Source: Buddleja alternifolia | Lineage: Eukaryota; Streptophyta; Magnoliopsida; Lamiales; Scrophulariaceae | Assembly (NCBI GenBank): GCA_019426215.1 | Contig: CM033396.1 | Location: forward strand, 31,229,154-31,293,153 | Direction: 5' to 3' | DNA length: 64,000 nt | Shown: piece by piece, positions 47,784 to 58,321 of the stretch | Layout: each line of letters starts with the position of its first letter | Position numbering within the stretch: the stretch's first letter is position 1 | Notes under the pieces: model-generated | Told to the model about the DNA's origin: nothing | What the model saw: the letters and a program-made list of their open reading frames with translations, nothing else | The model's database searches: none | Program-made: the position numbers and the translations under genes

Positions 47784-48543
47784 TTTCTGAGCCATTTCAT
47801 GCATCAACTTAAGAGATCTGGACGTCTAAACATTGTACAAACGCTAGTACAAAGAACATACTTAATCAAGGGAGGCAAGTGTTAAATCAAAGAATAAAGA
47901 TGCCTCATCACCAGGTTTACTGATGTCATTATTTTGTACAAGTTCTGAGCCATTTCATGCATCAACTTAAGAGATCTGGACGTTATGTACATAGTACAAA
48001 GATACTTAAAAGGGAGGCCTGGCCTTGGTTTACTGATGTCATCTATAGGAGATTTAAATATTGTAGGATATATTGTGACTCAGATAGGGCTTCATGCACT
48101 CTAACAAGAAGAACTTTGATAGGTTACTTCATCAAGCTTGGAGATTCACTCATTTCATGGAAAACAAAGAAATAAAATGTTGTCTCAAGATCTTCAGAAG
48201 AGGCAGAGTATAGATCCATGGCTACCGCAACTTGTGAGATTACACGGTTGTTTAGTTTATTGGCAAATATGGGCATTACAAGGAAGAAACCAGCAAAATT
48301 ATACTGTGACAGTAAGTCTGCATTACATATAGCAGATAATCCAGTCTATCATGAAAGGACAAAACTCATAGAAGTGGATTGTCACTTTATTAGAGAAAAG
48401 ATTCAAGATAATATCATTTCTATAGCTTATATTTCAATTAAAGATCAGCCGACTGATTTGTTAACTAAGGGATTGGGAAAAGTCCAACTTGAGTATTTGT
48501 TAAGCAAGTTTGGTGTCTTTGTTCTGTATGGACATAAAAGTTG
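47784..48543 (+). pseudogene. Copia pol 3' part (end of reverse transcriptase and RNase H)
   Basis: The 3' end of the plus-strand Copia element that starts near 24,505. [12 protein letters not shown] (47,785 on) is the end of the reverse transcriptase region; RNase H follows with [41 protein letters not shown] and the C-terminal DQPTDLLTKGLG, ending at TGA 48,541-48,543. A frame change lies near 48,170. A 41-bp segment is duplicated (47,785-47,825 and 47,943-47,983) around patchwork sequence. A few hundred bases of reverse transcriptase after VPMEQN are missing. Confidence 0.85.
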
Positions 48544-48551
48544 AGGGGCAG

Positions 48552-48814
48552 TGCTAGAAATACTCCAATATAACGTTTATTTTAGTGGTTAAGTTCTATT
48601 TTGACTTCGGTCAAAGTTGGTTATGTTTGGGGTTTTGTTGACCGTCTTTCCCTGTTTATTATTTATTCAGCTTTGTATTGTTTTTTTGTATTATTATCAT
48701 TCTTTCCATAATAATTAATATTTCCTTTTCTCTCGTTTATTCCCTTGTAGGCTTGTCTTTAACAGTATCATTTAGTCACTCAATCCTTGGATGTAGATAA
48801 CAATAGTAGAAGGA
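48552..48814 (+). repeat. Copia 3' LTR, left part
   Basis: GTTGAGGGGCAG just upstream is a polypurine tract; TGCTAGAAATACTCC begins the LTR. It is cut at 48,814 by the Gypsy unit. Its right part should follow at 57,741, but without a 5' LTR to compare the end cannot be placed. Confidence 0.6.
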
Positions 48815-49434
48815 TGATAGGAGTCGTTTTTACATGTGTTTAAACCCAATATGTTTAGGTTTTAGGCTCATTTATCACTTGATTTTTGCCACAATGCGTT
48901 AAAATGTTGCGTTAAGTGATTTCAGGCCTTAAATGGATGCAAGCGAAGAAAAGGGCAAAAGACAACATATTAAAAGAACTCAAGATGAAACACTTCGAAC
49001 TTCGGTACCCAGGCGCCATTTCCGCCACGCCCAGGCTCCAGACACAGGGAAGAATCAGTTCTGCCATGAAGTGCGGCGCTTAGGCACCACATTACCCGCG
49101 CCTAAGCGCAATTCCTTCCGCGTCTGGGCGCCCCCTGACTTTTTTCCCAAGCCAGCTCTGACAAGTAGGCGGCGCCTAGGCGCCGATTCAGCTGCACTTG
49201 GGCACCGATATAACCGTTTTTCAATCCTATAAAGTGGAATTTTTGGCACATGAGAGGGGTGGGAATTCTGGAGTTTAGAGAACATTTTCTTGGATTTGAG
49301 CCATCCTTTCACCTACTTTGAAGGGCAAAAAAGAAGATAAGAGCTAAGGATTGAAGCTCCACTCGAGGATTCATCACCATTCGACCTTTTAGGGAGTTTA
49401 TTCATTGTTTATTGCATTTTTTGTTTACACTTAT

Positions 49435-51231
49435 TGGTGGTCCCAAGTGGCATACAAAAGGGTCTAGAAGGGGGGGGGGTTGAATAGACCCTGAAGTCTT
49501 TTTCGACTTCAATACTTTTCGTATCACTTTTGAAATATTTGAACGCTTGAGAAAAGATAACTTAGATTTAATGATTTCAACGATTACCAAAGTAGGGTAA
49601 CGTTTCAATCACTTCATCAGGGTTAGCACAGCGGAAATATTTTTATAGCTTAGCGTTCGTTTTAACCAATTAGTCGCTTATTAGTTTTAAATGCCTTTTC
49701 AAGATATTATATAACAGTGTAATGTAAGGCAATAAAATAGTAAATGACACAAAATATTTGTAAGGTTCGTTGGGTGGTGTAATCCCAACTACGTCCTTCT
49801 TCTCCTTTTCACTCGGAGGAAATCCACTAAAATGATTCTCAAAGAATCACACAGAATCTTCTACAAATTAGGGAGAGAGGTGAAGACGATCTCGAGCTCC
49901 TTGATCACACAGATTTCAACTCCAATAAAGATCTTCTCCAAGATGGCCTTGAGCTCCTTGATCACTCAGACTTCAGCTCCAATAAAGACCTTTCTTCAAC
50001 AAGCTTCTCTTACTCATACTGCTTGTGGAAGTCAACAATCTTTCTCACTCAGATGAAAGGTGTTGAGGGTTTATTGTAACAGGTTTGTTTGATGTTGGGA
50101 AGTTCAAACAACTTGGGATATCTCAATAATAGTGCGGGGTTCTTCTTGGAAGATGTTTGAGATATCGGGTGACTATCTGGAATGTATTTGAGAAGCTTGA
50201 AGGATTTTGGCTATGGGGTTTGCAAGCTTTTCTCTCAAATTATTTCTCAGCTCTCTTTCACATTTACGTCTTTTTTTCACACTCCAACACAGAGATAGCT
50301 GAAGGGTACTATTTATAGAGAATTTTGGGATTTGTCCGTTGGACACAAGTCAGGCGCGTGTACCTCATGCGGAGCTTCAAATAGTCCCTTTTCTGACATT
50401 CCTTAATTTCTGCTGATTCCTATTGGACAGGAGCAGGTTTGAATTCTGAAAAGCTGACAGTCTAGTCAACAAAGGTGGCTTGTCCACAAGTCATACTGTC
50501 TGTTTACATTTAATGCACTTATCAAACATTTAATGCATTTTGAATTTATTTCCCGTTGGAAATAAATATCCGTTGGTGATTGCATTTCAGTCTTTGATAA
50601 CTTGGGTTTTATCTTCAGGAAAATCTGAACGCTGTTCGCTTGAATAGTGATCGCTTGAACAGTAATACTATTCACTTGAATAGTGGCCGCTTGAATAGTA
50701 AGCGTTTGAATAGTGAGCGCTTGAATAGTGGGCGCTTGAATAGTAAGTGTTTGAATAGTGATCGCTTGAACAGTAACACTATTTCGACACGCTTGACTAC
50801 TGTTCACTTGAATAGTAGCGCTTGAATAGTGGGCGCTTGAATAGTAAGCGTTTGAATAGTGATCGCTTGAACAGTAATACTATTCCGAAGACGCTTGACT
50901 ACTGTTCACTTGAATAGTAGCGCTTGAACAGATTCCTGAAATAATTTCTTAGCGTTTGACAGACGCTCAAAGCAAATCTTTATCTTCTCTTGACTTCAGA
51001 CGCTGATCTTCAACTTCATCCTTGATAGACTCACTCAGAATTCTATCAGTGACTTGGTATTAAATACTTAGTCTAAAATCTATAAAGATAAAAATTACAA
51101 GCCTAACAAACTAACAAACTTTCAAATGCTTATACAAGTTTTCTATGAAAGTATAAACTTACATTCTTTTGGGGTCTAACATAAAATCCTATCTTGTCAT
51201 CATCAAAACATCTAACATGAAATTCCTAACA
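49435..51231 (-). mobile_element. Solo LTR of the SIRE-like family, minus orientation, target duplication CTTAT
   Basis: Starts TGGTGGTCCCAAGTGGCATA, ends GAAATTCCTAACA; CTTAT flanks it at 49,430-49,434 and 51,232-51,236. 1,797 bp, longer than its inverted sister at 46,536 because of internal duplications. Carries the 15-bp minisatellite at 50,638-50,930 in the reverse sense. Confidence 0.95.
50638..50930. repeat. 15-bp minisatellite (CGCTTGAATAGT units) in solo LTR 2
   Basis: About 18 units of CGCTTGAATAGTGNN with changes, reverse complement of the array at 46,810-47,035. Part of it (GCGCTTGAATAGTAAGCGTT onward) is repeated as a block. Confidence 0.9.
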
Positions 51232-51986
51232 CTTATGTATATGGATGTGTTTAATTCTCCTATTATGATGGTTATAGGCTAAATTCATATGACTAGGGCC
51301 TTGTAAGAATTGATTTTGTGACTTATTCGTATAATTGATAATCGTTGAATTAATTCCTACGTTGCTATGTGCTATGAATTCGTGTTTATGCTTCTTACAT
51401 GTGATTGATCTCCATATGTATGATTGATTGCCTAGTTTAGTGTTTTGCGAAAGACTTGAACTACGGTGCAAGGGATTCATAACATCACCGATCAAAACAG
51501 GAATTGCCCCTAGACATAGGTAGAGATTCCCGGGTGTAGTTGTTCAATTTATGTCGAGGAACTCTAGTCTGTTAATGCATGCTTAGCGGTTAGATTTCAG
51601 GGTAGACATACTTAGGAAACCATCATTTAAGCGTAGGATAGCTATCACGAGACATCGGGTAGTTATTATTATAAGACCTTCCACCATAGCAACTAGGTCT
51701 AATAATTCAATGAGACTCATTGTACGAATAAGGATCAAATCGAGTCTTGCATATGCCTTAGTCTATTTTCACACTTGAGTTTCAATCCATTGCTTGTTCT
51801 TACTTTTGTTCTTTGTTTGATGAATTGATTTACTCTTACGTTCCTTTAATTGTCTTTTCTTTTATTGCAAATCCTAAGCTAGAATTCAAGTCTCTGAGGT
51901 TCGACAACCTGGACTTTTTGTCCACTTATTACTACCACGACTATTATACTTGCTACTAAATCACGTTAGCTATTAGCGTGTCAAGT

Positions 51987-52006
51987 TTTTGGTGCCGTTG
52001 CCGGGG
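51987..52006 (+). other. Gypsy primer binding site (tRNA-Asp type)
   Basis: TGGTGCCGTTGCCGGGGA lies a few bases after LTR 1. It differs by one base from TGGCGCCGTTGCCGGGGA, the usual primer site of Athila/Tat Gypsy elements. Confidence 0.8.
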
Positions 52007-52146
52007 ACTTGTTTATTTTTATTTTTTATTTTGTTTTACATTTTCATAATTCTTAGTTTTTTTTTGTTTATTTCTTGCTTTTCTCTTATTTTCTTGTTAG
52101 TCTAATTTTGTTTTGTTAGTTTACTTTATAGGTTTGTTATTGGTAC

Positions 52147-52519
52147 ATGACCCGCTCCTCTAACGAGCCTTTGCTTGATTTTGAGCTCAAAATTGAACGT
52201 ATTCTCTGGATTAGTAGACGAGTTCGTGAAATGGCGGATAATATCTATCAACCAAATCCAAATGCACATTTCCCGGATATGAACTTACCGAAAAATTGGG
52301 AGTGGTTACAAGGCATTCTCCAAGCCATGCAACCGCCCCCTCCTCAACAATTTCCGTTGGTTCGGGGTAGTCTACCACCAAGGGTCCACATCATACAAGC
52401 GAGATATCATTTGTCCCCGACTCTGGAAGAACGAGAATGAGTTCGACAACTTATACACGACTTACAACTCACACTAGATGATTTGGATCAGTCGAAAAAT
52501 ATGAAATTGGTACGCAAAG
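52147..52519 (+). pseudogene. Athila/Tat-like gag start, truncated
   Basis: The frame from ATG 52,147 (MTRSSNEPLLDFELKIER) resembles the gag start of Athila-type Gypsy elements. TGA at 52,438-52,440 interrupts it, the frame continues to KNMKLVRKV, and LTR 2 begins at 52,520 within the coding sequence. Everything after the first ~120 codons is missing. Confidence 0.65.
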
Positions 52520-53893
52520 TGATAGGAGTTGCTTTTATGTGTTTTTAAGCCCATTGTGTCTACATTTTAGATTTATTTATCGCCTAAATCTTGCCACATT
52601 TGTGTTGAATCCGTGTGTTAAGTGGTTTCAGGTCTTAAAAGGATGCAAATGAAGAAAAAGGCAAACGACAACGTAGAACACGAATCCTAGCCTGCTACCG
52701 GCGCCCAGGCGCCACACGAGTCACGCCCAGGCACCAATTAAGAGGAAAGAAAGTTCAGCCCCCGTCGACCGTGCCTAGGAGCCAGTGTTTCCACTCCTAG
52801 GCGCCGTTCTCCTCGAGCCCGAGCGCCGACATCACCACGCCTGGGCACCGATAAACTTCTTCTCGAAGATATGTACGACACGTATGCGGAGCCTAGGTGC
52901 CAATCTACCTGTGCCTAGGCGCCGCTGTAACCATTTTTGAAGTGAATAAAAGCAAAACTTCAGCACATTATTAAGGGTTCGAATTCTGGGTTTTTGACAT
53001 CATTCTTTTGGATTTGGATCAGCTAATCATCATCTTTGAAGGAGAAGAACGGGGATTGAGCTAGAGATTGAAGCTCCAAGCAAGGATTCATCATCAACCA
53101 AGCCTTGGGGAGTTTTACTTGCTTTCATTACATTTTTATGTTCATAACTATGTATATGATTGTTTGAGATCTTCTTAAGCTATTGATGATGAGCTAATTT
53201 TGTAGAACTAAGGCCATGCGAAGGCTGAATCTATGAGTTCATATATATGAGATGATCTTTCGTATTAATTCTACTATTGCTTTGTGTGTTAATTTTGTGC
53301 TTTTAATCCAATCATATGCTTGATCATCCTGTGCTTGCTCTTTTGCCTAGTCTATCCATTCGAGAGAATATAGGTTAGGGTTAAAAGAAATTAACACATC
53401 ATCCGTAATAAATGAGGAATTGCCCCTAGAACGTAGAGATTCCCAGGTGCTGCTAGCCGGATTTATCAGGGAAAATTCTAGAACATAAATGCATGGTTAT
53501 TGATTAGATTCTCGGATAGACATATTTAGAGAACCGTTAATTAATCATAGGATTATTATAGCTGAGACTTCGGGTAATAATTAATTAAGAAATTTCCACC
53601 AAAGCAATAGGAGTCTAATAATTTAAACAGTGTCTCATATATATTGATGAGTAGATACAGTTGTAGCATGTGCCTTAGTCGTTTTATCATACGTGAGGTT
53701 TAATCCATAGCTCGTTTCCTTTTTTGTTCTTCGTTTGTTCAATCAATTACTTACACTTTACTTTGGTTTGTTTTCTTTAATCATAAACTAAAATAGCTAG
53801 TCCTTGAGGTTCGGCAACCCGGACTTAGTCCATTTCTATCACTACACACGACTAGTATACTTGCTACTAAGCACGTTAGGTTCTAGCGTGTCA
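52520..53893 (+). repeat. Gypsy LTR 2 (middle)
   Basis: 1,374 bp, same ends as LTRs 1 and 3. GC-rich palindromic patch at 52,695-52,925. Not followed by a primer site: TGTCA is followed by CAAAGCCATTGATGC, coding text. Confidence 0.92.
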
Positions 53894-54487
53894 CAAAGCC
53901 ATTGATGCTTTGTATGAAGGACCAATTAAGGAGGCTCTAATGATCGTTGAGGAAATTAAAAAAAAAGAGGATTTCTATTAAGCTGTCATCACCTCAGCAC
54001 CCCACACCTAACGTTCAAGTGTCCGAGGCAGAATCTCCAAACTATGAGAAATCCACTCCTATTCCTTCTCCAGCGATACCCGACCCCATTTTTCTTGAAG
54101 AATTGATATCAAAGAAGCCAAAGTTGAAGGAAAGGACATTCGAGTCTTTACCAGAAGCTTCCTTGGTATCTTCTCCCCTCTCCACGGGTATAGAGGTAAT
54201 TAATGCCCATGATGGTAAGCTGTACTCTAGTGTAGGAGATGACATGGTTATTTGTGATAACTATGAGGTTTTTAAACATCCAGTTGATTCTACATTATCT
54301 TTACGTATTGATGCTTTTGATCCTTTTAGTGTTGAGCTTTTTCAGGAAGAAGAACTAATAATCTCCTCGAATCCTACATCACAAACTCCATGTTTATCTC
54401 TTCGATGGGTGAAGGAAAAAGAGCTACTATCCATAGTTTGGAGAATAGTCCATATCATCACCCGACACATGGGGAAGAAAGGATGAT
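53894..54487 (+). pseudogene. Gypsy internal coding debris
   Basis: KAIDALYEGPIKEALMIVEE (53,897 on) and, in another frame from 53,947, a 179-codon open frame with VICDNYEVFKHPVD and SLRIDAFDPFSVELF. The second part resembles a linker region of Athila/Tat polyproteins. No catalytic domain. Confidence 0.5.
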
Positions 54488-56310
54488 AAGGGTGTTGATG
54501 GACTTTAAACAAATGTTTGAGTGGATGATTTCTTGGTCCCTACTCAAGCTACTTCTCACAAACACCGGGCTATGTTTCATTCTTGATTGGACAGTAAACA
54601 AAGCATTTATACGTCATCCTCCTTGAGCCGACCCGATAAAGTAAAGCTAATGACGAGCGCTTCTTGGGAGACAACCCAAGTTTGTAAGTTTTGTTTTCTT
54701 TTTGCTTTCGTTTTTGTCTTGTGTAGTTTTGTTTCTTCATGTCATGTTCAAGCATGCACTTTTAGCATGCTTCTCTTTGAGTCTTGATGGTTTTGCATTA
54801 TGAGTACATGACATGTAGTAGCCGGATTTTGCTTTGGAGAATTTTTCATTGCGGATTTGAGCTTGGAGCGGATTTCACGTAATTAAGGTTTGCTTTTTAG
54901 CACTCTTATTGTAAGTACTCTCGTTTATCCCCTTTTGAGTGTGTATGATAAAGTGAACATTGAGGGCAATGTTGAGTTTAAGTTTGGGGGGGTTATGAGT
55001 AGTGATTATTAATTTTATGTGTCGTGTGATCTTGTTTTTAGCTCAAGTTTGGGGGAACTGTTGCTATTGCATGTATTTTGTTCTAAATTTTTCGAGAAAA
55101 ATCAAGCATAACAAAATTTTGTTCTAGGATATTAGCTTGCCAATTGGTGCAATTAGACTTGAGAACTCGAGACCATGGCATGATATCTTGTATGTTTCTA
55201 TTAATGGTTTAAAATAAAAAATTACACATCTTGATTATGCTCATTTCAACCTTAGTTTAAAGTCAATCTTCCTTAGATGATACACGTTGCATATAAGTCG
55301 AAGGTATAGGGATTGAAAAGGGTTTCCCATCCCGAGACATGTGAGGAGCATCCCCGGATATATTAACCTATATTTTTCATGTTGTTTTGAGATGATTAGT
55401 TGCTTATGGGTTCATAATTGTGTTAAATGAATAAATAATTGAGATGAGACTGGTATGACCTCCAAAATCCGGTTAGGCCAACGAGTATTGGAGGTCACCA
55501 ATGCACCATTGCTTATATACTATACTCGTTGAGCTAATTTGAGCCTAGCTCAAGCCAATCGGGAATGAGTTGAAAAAAAAACCTCGTTCTATTTCGTGGC
55601 CTTTGCTACTCGGGTGATTAAGTTCGTAGGAGTGTCTTAACACTTAGCACCCTAAAACCGTCCGGTTTGGGAGTTGTTGACCCAAAGCCCGTTATATGGG
55701 TGTCAAAGAAAATCTAAAGGGGTAGAACATCACATGAGGCATTATGTTGTTATAAGCTTAAATCATTTCAAAGCATGAAATGTCAATGTAAAGTGAATAG
55801 AGATGAGCACAATTATGACCTTAAAGTTGCCTATGATTCAATAAGCTTTATGATCTATCGAAAGTTGGTAGATATGGGGAATGTTTTCGAGCATGGTAGG
55901 GATGCCTTTGAATCATAATGCCCTAGATCTTATCCCACTTCACCCTTTGGAAATTGGTTTGTTTCTAGGTGTTGAATGAGCATTGTCTTCATTTATGTAC
56001 ATATTGTTGAGCTTTATTGTCACTTGATTCGTGCCATTGCATCATAGTTATTATTTCGAGTTGTCTCGGTTGGTTTGAGCTTAACATCCTTCAATTTGTG
56101 GGTATATCGCATGCAAATCCTCACGAGACTATAACTTGTCCTTTGAGGTAACTCAAGAGTTCCAAGGCTTGTTGCACATGCTAAGTTCACCGTTTACTCC
56201 ACGAAAGTGAGTTAGTTAGTTGCTTTTGTTTCTCACTTTGTTCGATGATGTTTCGTGTATCTTTTGGCTCTTATTGCTCGAGATCGAGCAATTGATAAGT
56301 TTGGGGGGGT
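54488..56310 (+). other. Gypsy 3' untranslated region and polypurine tract
   Basis: GCGCTTCTTGGGAGACAACCC (54,658) is a motif often seen after the coding part of Athila/Tat elements. AAGTTTGGGGGGGTT-type purine tracts occur at 54,978 and 56,297-56,310, the latter abutting LTR 3. No coding region in 54,800-56,300. Confidence 0.7.
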
Positions 56311-57735
56311 TGATAGGAGTCATTTTTACGTGTTTTTAAGTCCCTTACGTTTATGTTTTAGGTTCATTTATCGGTTGATTCTGTCACTTGTGCGTTTAAT
56401 TCATGCGTTAAGTGATTTCAGGCCTTAAGTGGATGCAATCGATGAAAGGGCAAAAAAAAAATGACGTATAAATCAAGTTTAGGCCAAGATGTTTCACACC
56501 TCCACGCACAAGCACAATCATAATCATGCCTGGGCGCCACATATGCAACACTTGCCATGCTTCAGCGCTATTTCTTTATGTTTAAAGACCGGATTTGATA
56601 AAGTTTTCTTCTACAAAGTTGTAGATCTATGTCTTTCTTCATCTGAAAACTTGAAGCATCCAACTCGGAGGTCTGTGGAGAAATTAATAAAGAAAACATG
56701 ATTACTGTACTGAAAAGCAAGAAAACGGTCCAGACTTCACACCGTGGCGCCTAGGCGCCACCTCAGCCGTGCCTAGGCACCCCGCAACTTCTTCTCCAAG
56801 CCACTTAGGCCACCTGGACCGCACCTAGGCGCCATTTCGGTCACGCTTGGGCGCCGATACAACTGTTTTGAAGGTATAAAGGCCAAAAATGAAAGGAAGA
56901 GAAGGGGGTTGGAATTTTGGGGGTTTTGGGAGCATTCTCTTGGATTTGGACCAACCTATCATCATCCTTGAAGAGCTAAGAAGAGAGAAAGGAAGGGATC
57001 CAAGCTTCCAATCAAGATCCAATCATCAACTTAGCATAGGGAGTTCTTAGCCTAAACTCATCATTTGTCTATGAATATGATTTTAATGTTTAGCTTTCCT
57101 TTCATGCATTTTATGAGCTAATTTATTAAACGAAGGCCATGTGAAGGCCCTGTTGCAAGTATTGATTATAATAAGATCAAATTCCAATTCAATTCATTGA
57201 TTGCTATGTGTTGTGATTTTGTGATTGAATGTGTTACATATGCTTGATCAACATGTGTTAGATATCATGCCTTGGTAAAGACTCCCGGGTGAAGTCGTTC
57301 TATTTTAATCGAGTAAGCTCTAGCTCTTTAATGCATACTTAGTGGTTAGATTTTCAGGTAGACATACTTAGGGAACCGCCAATATATATAGGAGTCTTTC
57401 ACGAGACATCGGTTATTCTTTACCTTAGGAGCTTTCACCATAGCAATGTATGTCTAATGAATTGGTAATGGTCTTAATATAGCAATACGCAACATGTGCC
57501 CGAACATGAGCCTTATTTACCTTTCCACCTTGGAAGTTTAATCTCGCTTTACTTTCACTTTAGTTATTCTACTTTTCTTTTCATTTAAATCTCTAATTTA
57601 CTCCCTTTTGTTATCGAAAATCACAAACTAAATAACTAGTCCTTGAGGTTCGATAACCCGGACTTATTGTCCATTTCTATTACTACACACGACTAGTGCA
57701 CTTGCTACCAAAGCACGTTAGATTCTAGCGTGTCA
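56311..57735 (+). repeat. Gypsy LTR 3
   Basis: 1,425 bp, TGATAGGAGT to TAGCGTGTCA; GGCGCC-rich patch at 56,740-56,860. Followed by AAGGA. Confidence 0.93.
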
Positions 57736-57740
57736 AAGGA

Positions 57741-57830
57741 CTTCGTAGCTTGGAATCTCGAAAAGAGTTGGAAGCTTTGCACGAGCAAGTCACAACAAAT
57801 GCAGCAAAATCTGACAAAATGTTCGAGTAG
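57741..57830 (+). other. Short coding-like remnant right of the Gypsy unit
   Basis: Encodes LRSLESRKELEALHEQVTTN and ends KMFE before a stop at about 57,828. It reads like the coiled-coil tail of a transposon protein but is too short to assign. It may belong to the flanking host sequence of the Gypsy insertion. Confidence 0.3.
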
Positions 57831-57867
57831 GTTATTCTTGGTGGAATTTAGCTATGTTTTAGATATG

Positions 57868-58051
57868 TTTTGAATCAATAAAAAATCGAGCTAAGGCTTG
57901 TGGCAAGATTTATTCTTCTTGGAATTTCGAGTTATTGAAATTATTTTCTATCAATTTTGTAGCTATCAATAGAAATTCCAACAAGAACAAATTTGCCCAA
58001 CAAGAATAAATCTTGCCCCAAGGTGAAGCTCGATTCTTTATGGATTCAAAA
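57868..58051. repeat. Foldback with 55-bp arms
   Basis: 57,868-57,922 and 57,997-58,051 are inverted copies differing at about 10 positions; both hold GGCAAGATTTATTCTT (16 bp perfect). The 74-bp centre is itself partly palindromic (TTGGAATTTC ... GAAATTCCAA). Could be a MITE or a hairpin-RNA locus. No target duplication identified. Confidence 0.8.
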
Positions 58052-58114
58052 ACTGAATGAATGAAAACATAGCACCTAACATATATATAACTAAGACTCC
58101 TAACTAAACCTAAG

Positions 58115-58208
58115 GTTTGTTAGCCTAGTGGTATCAGCTTCCACTTTATGGGGGAGGTCATGGATTCAATTCTAGGTTGTCACAAGTTGTGACTTTTCTC
58201 CCCTTATT
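58115..58208 (+). mobile_element. tRNA-derived SINE, copy 2
   Basis: TTAGCCTAGTGGTATCAG (58,120) is box A, GGATTCAATTC (58,162-58,172) box B, and GTCACAAGTTGTGACTTTTC follows as in copy 1 at 17,022-17,118. A second box A-like GTTAGCCTAGTGG at 58,226 suggests a tandem head. It is not a tRNA gene because no acceptor or anticodon arm can be paired. Confidence 0.7.
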
Positions 58209-58321
58209 TGAAGTGGTTTGACTGAGTTAGCCTAGTGGTCTTGACGTCCTTAGCCAAGACAAGTAAGTAATTAATTAAGAAAACAGTTTTCTTGATTTTA
58301 ACTAATCACTAGTCAAATACA

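Larger units (their letters stand above)
48815..51983 (+). repeat. Gypsy LTR 1, interrupted by a solo LTR
   Basis: About 1.37 kb of LTR once the 1.8-kb insertion (plus one CTTAT) is removed. Contains GC-rich GGCGCCTAGGCGCC-type palindromes at 49,000-49,210. Confidence 0.9.
48815..57735 (+). mobile_element. Athila/Tat-like Gypsy unit with three LTRs, target duplication AAGGA
   Basis: Three direct LTRs (48,815-51,983; 52,520-53,893; 56,311-57,735) start TGATAGGAGT and end TAGCGTGTCA. AAGGA is present at 48,810-48,814 and 57,736-57,740, so the whole unit behaves as one insertion. Internal region 1 (51,984-52,519) has a primer site and the first part of gag; internal region 2 (53,894-56,310) has later coding debris, a long non-coding region and the polypurine tract. 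No protease, reverse transcriptase or integrase is present, so it is non-autonomous. The first LTR contains a solo LTR of another family. Confidence 0.9.

Noticed and set aside
58121..58172. Candidate tRNA gene (A and B boxes)
   Set aside because: No acceptor or anticodon stem can be paired; the related copy with target duplications shows it is a SINE.
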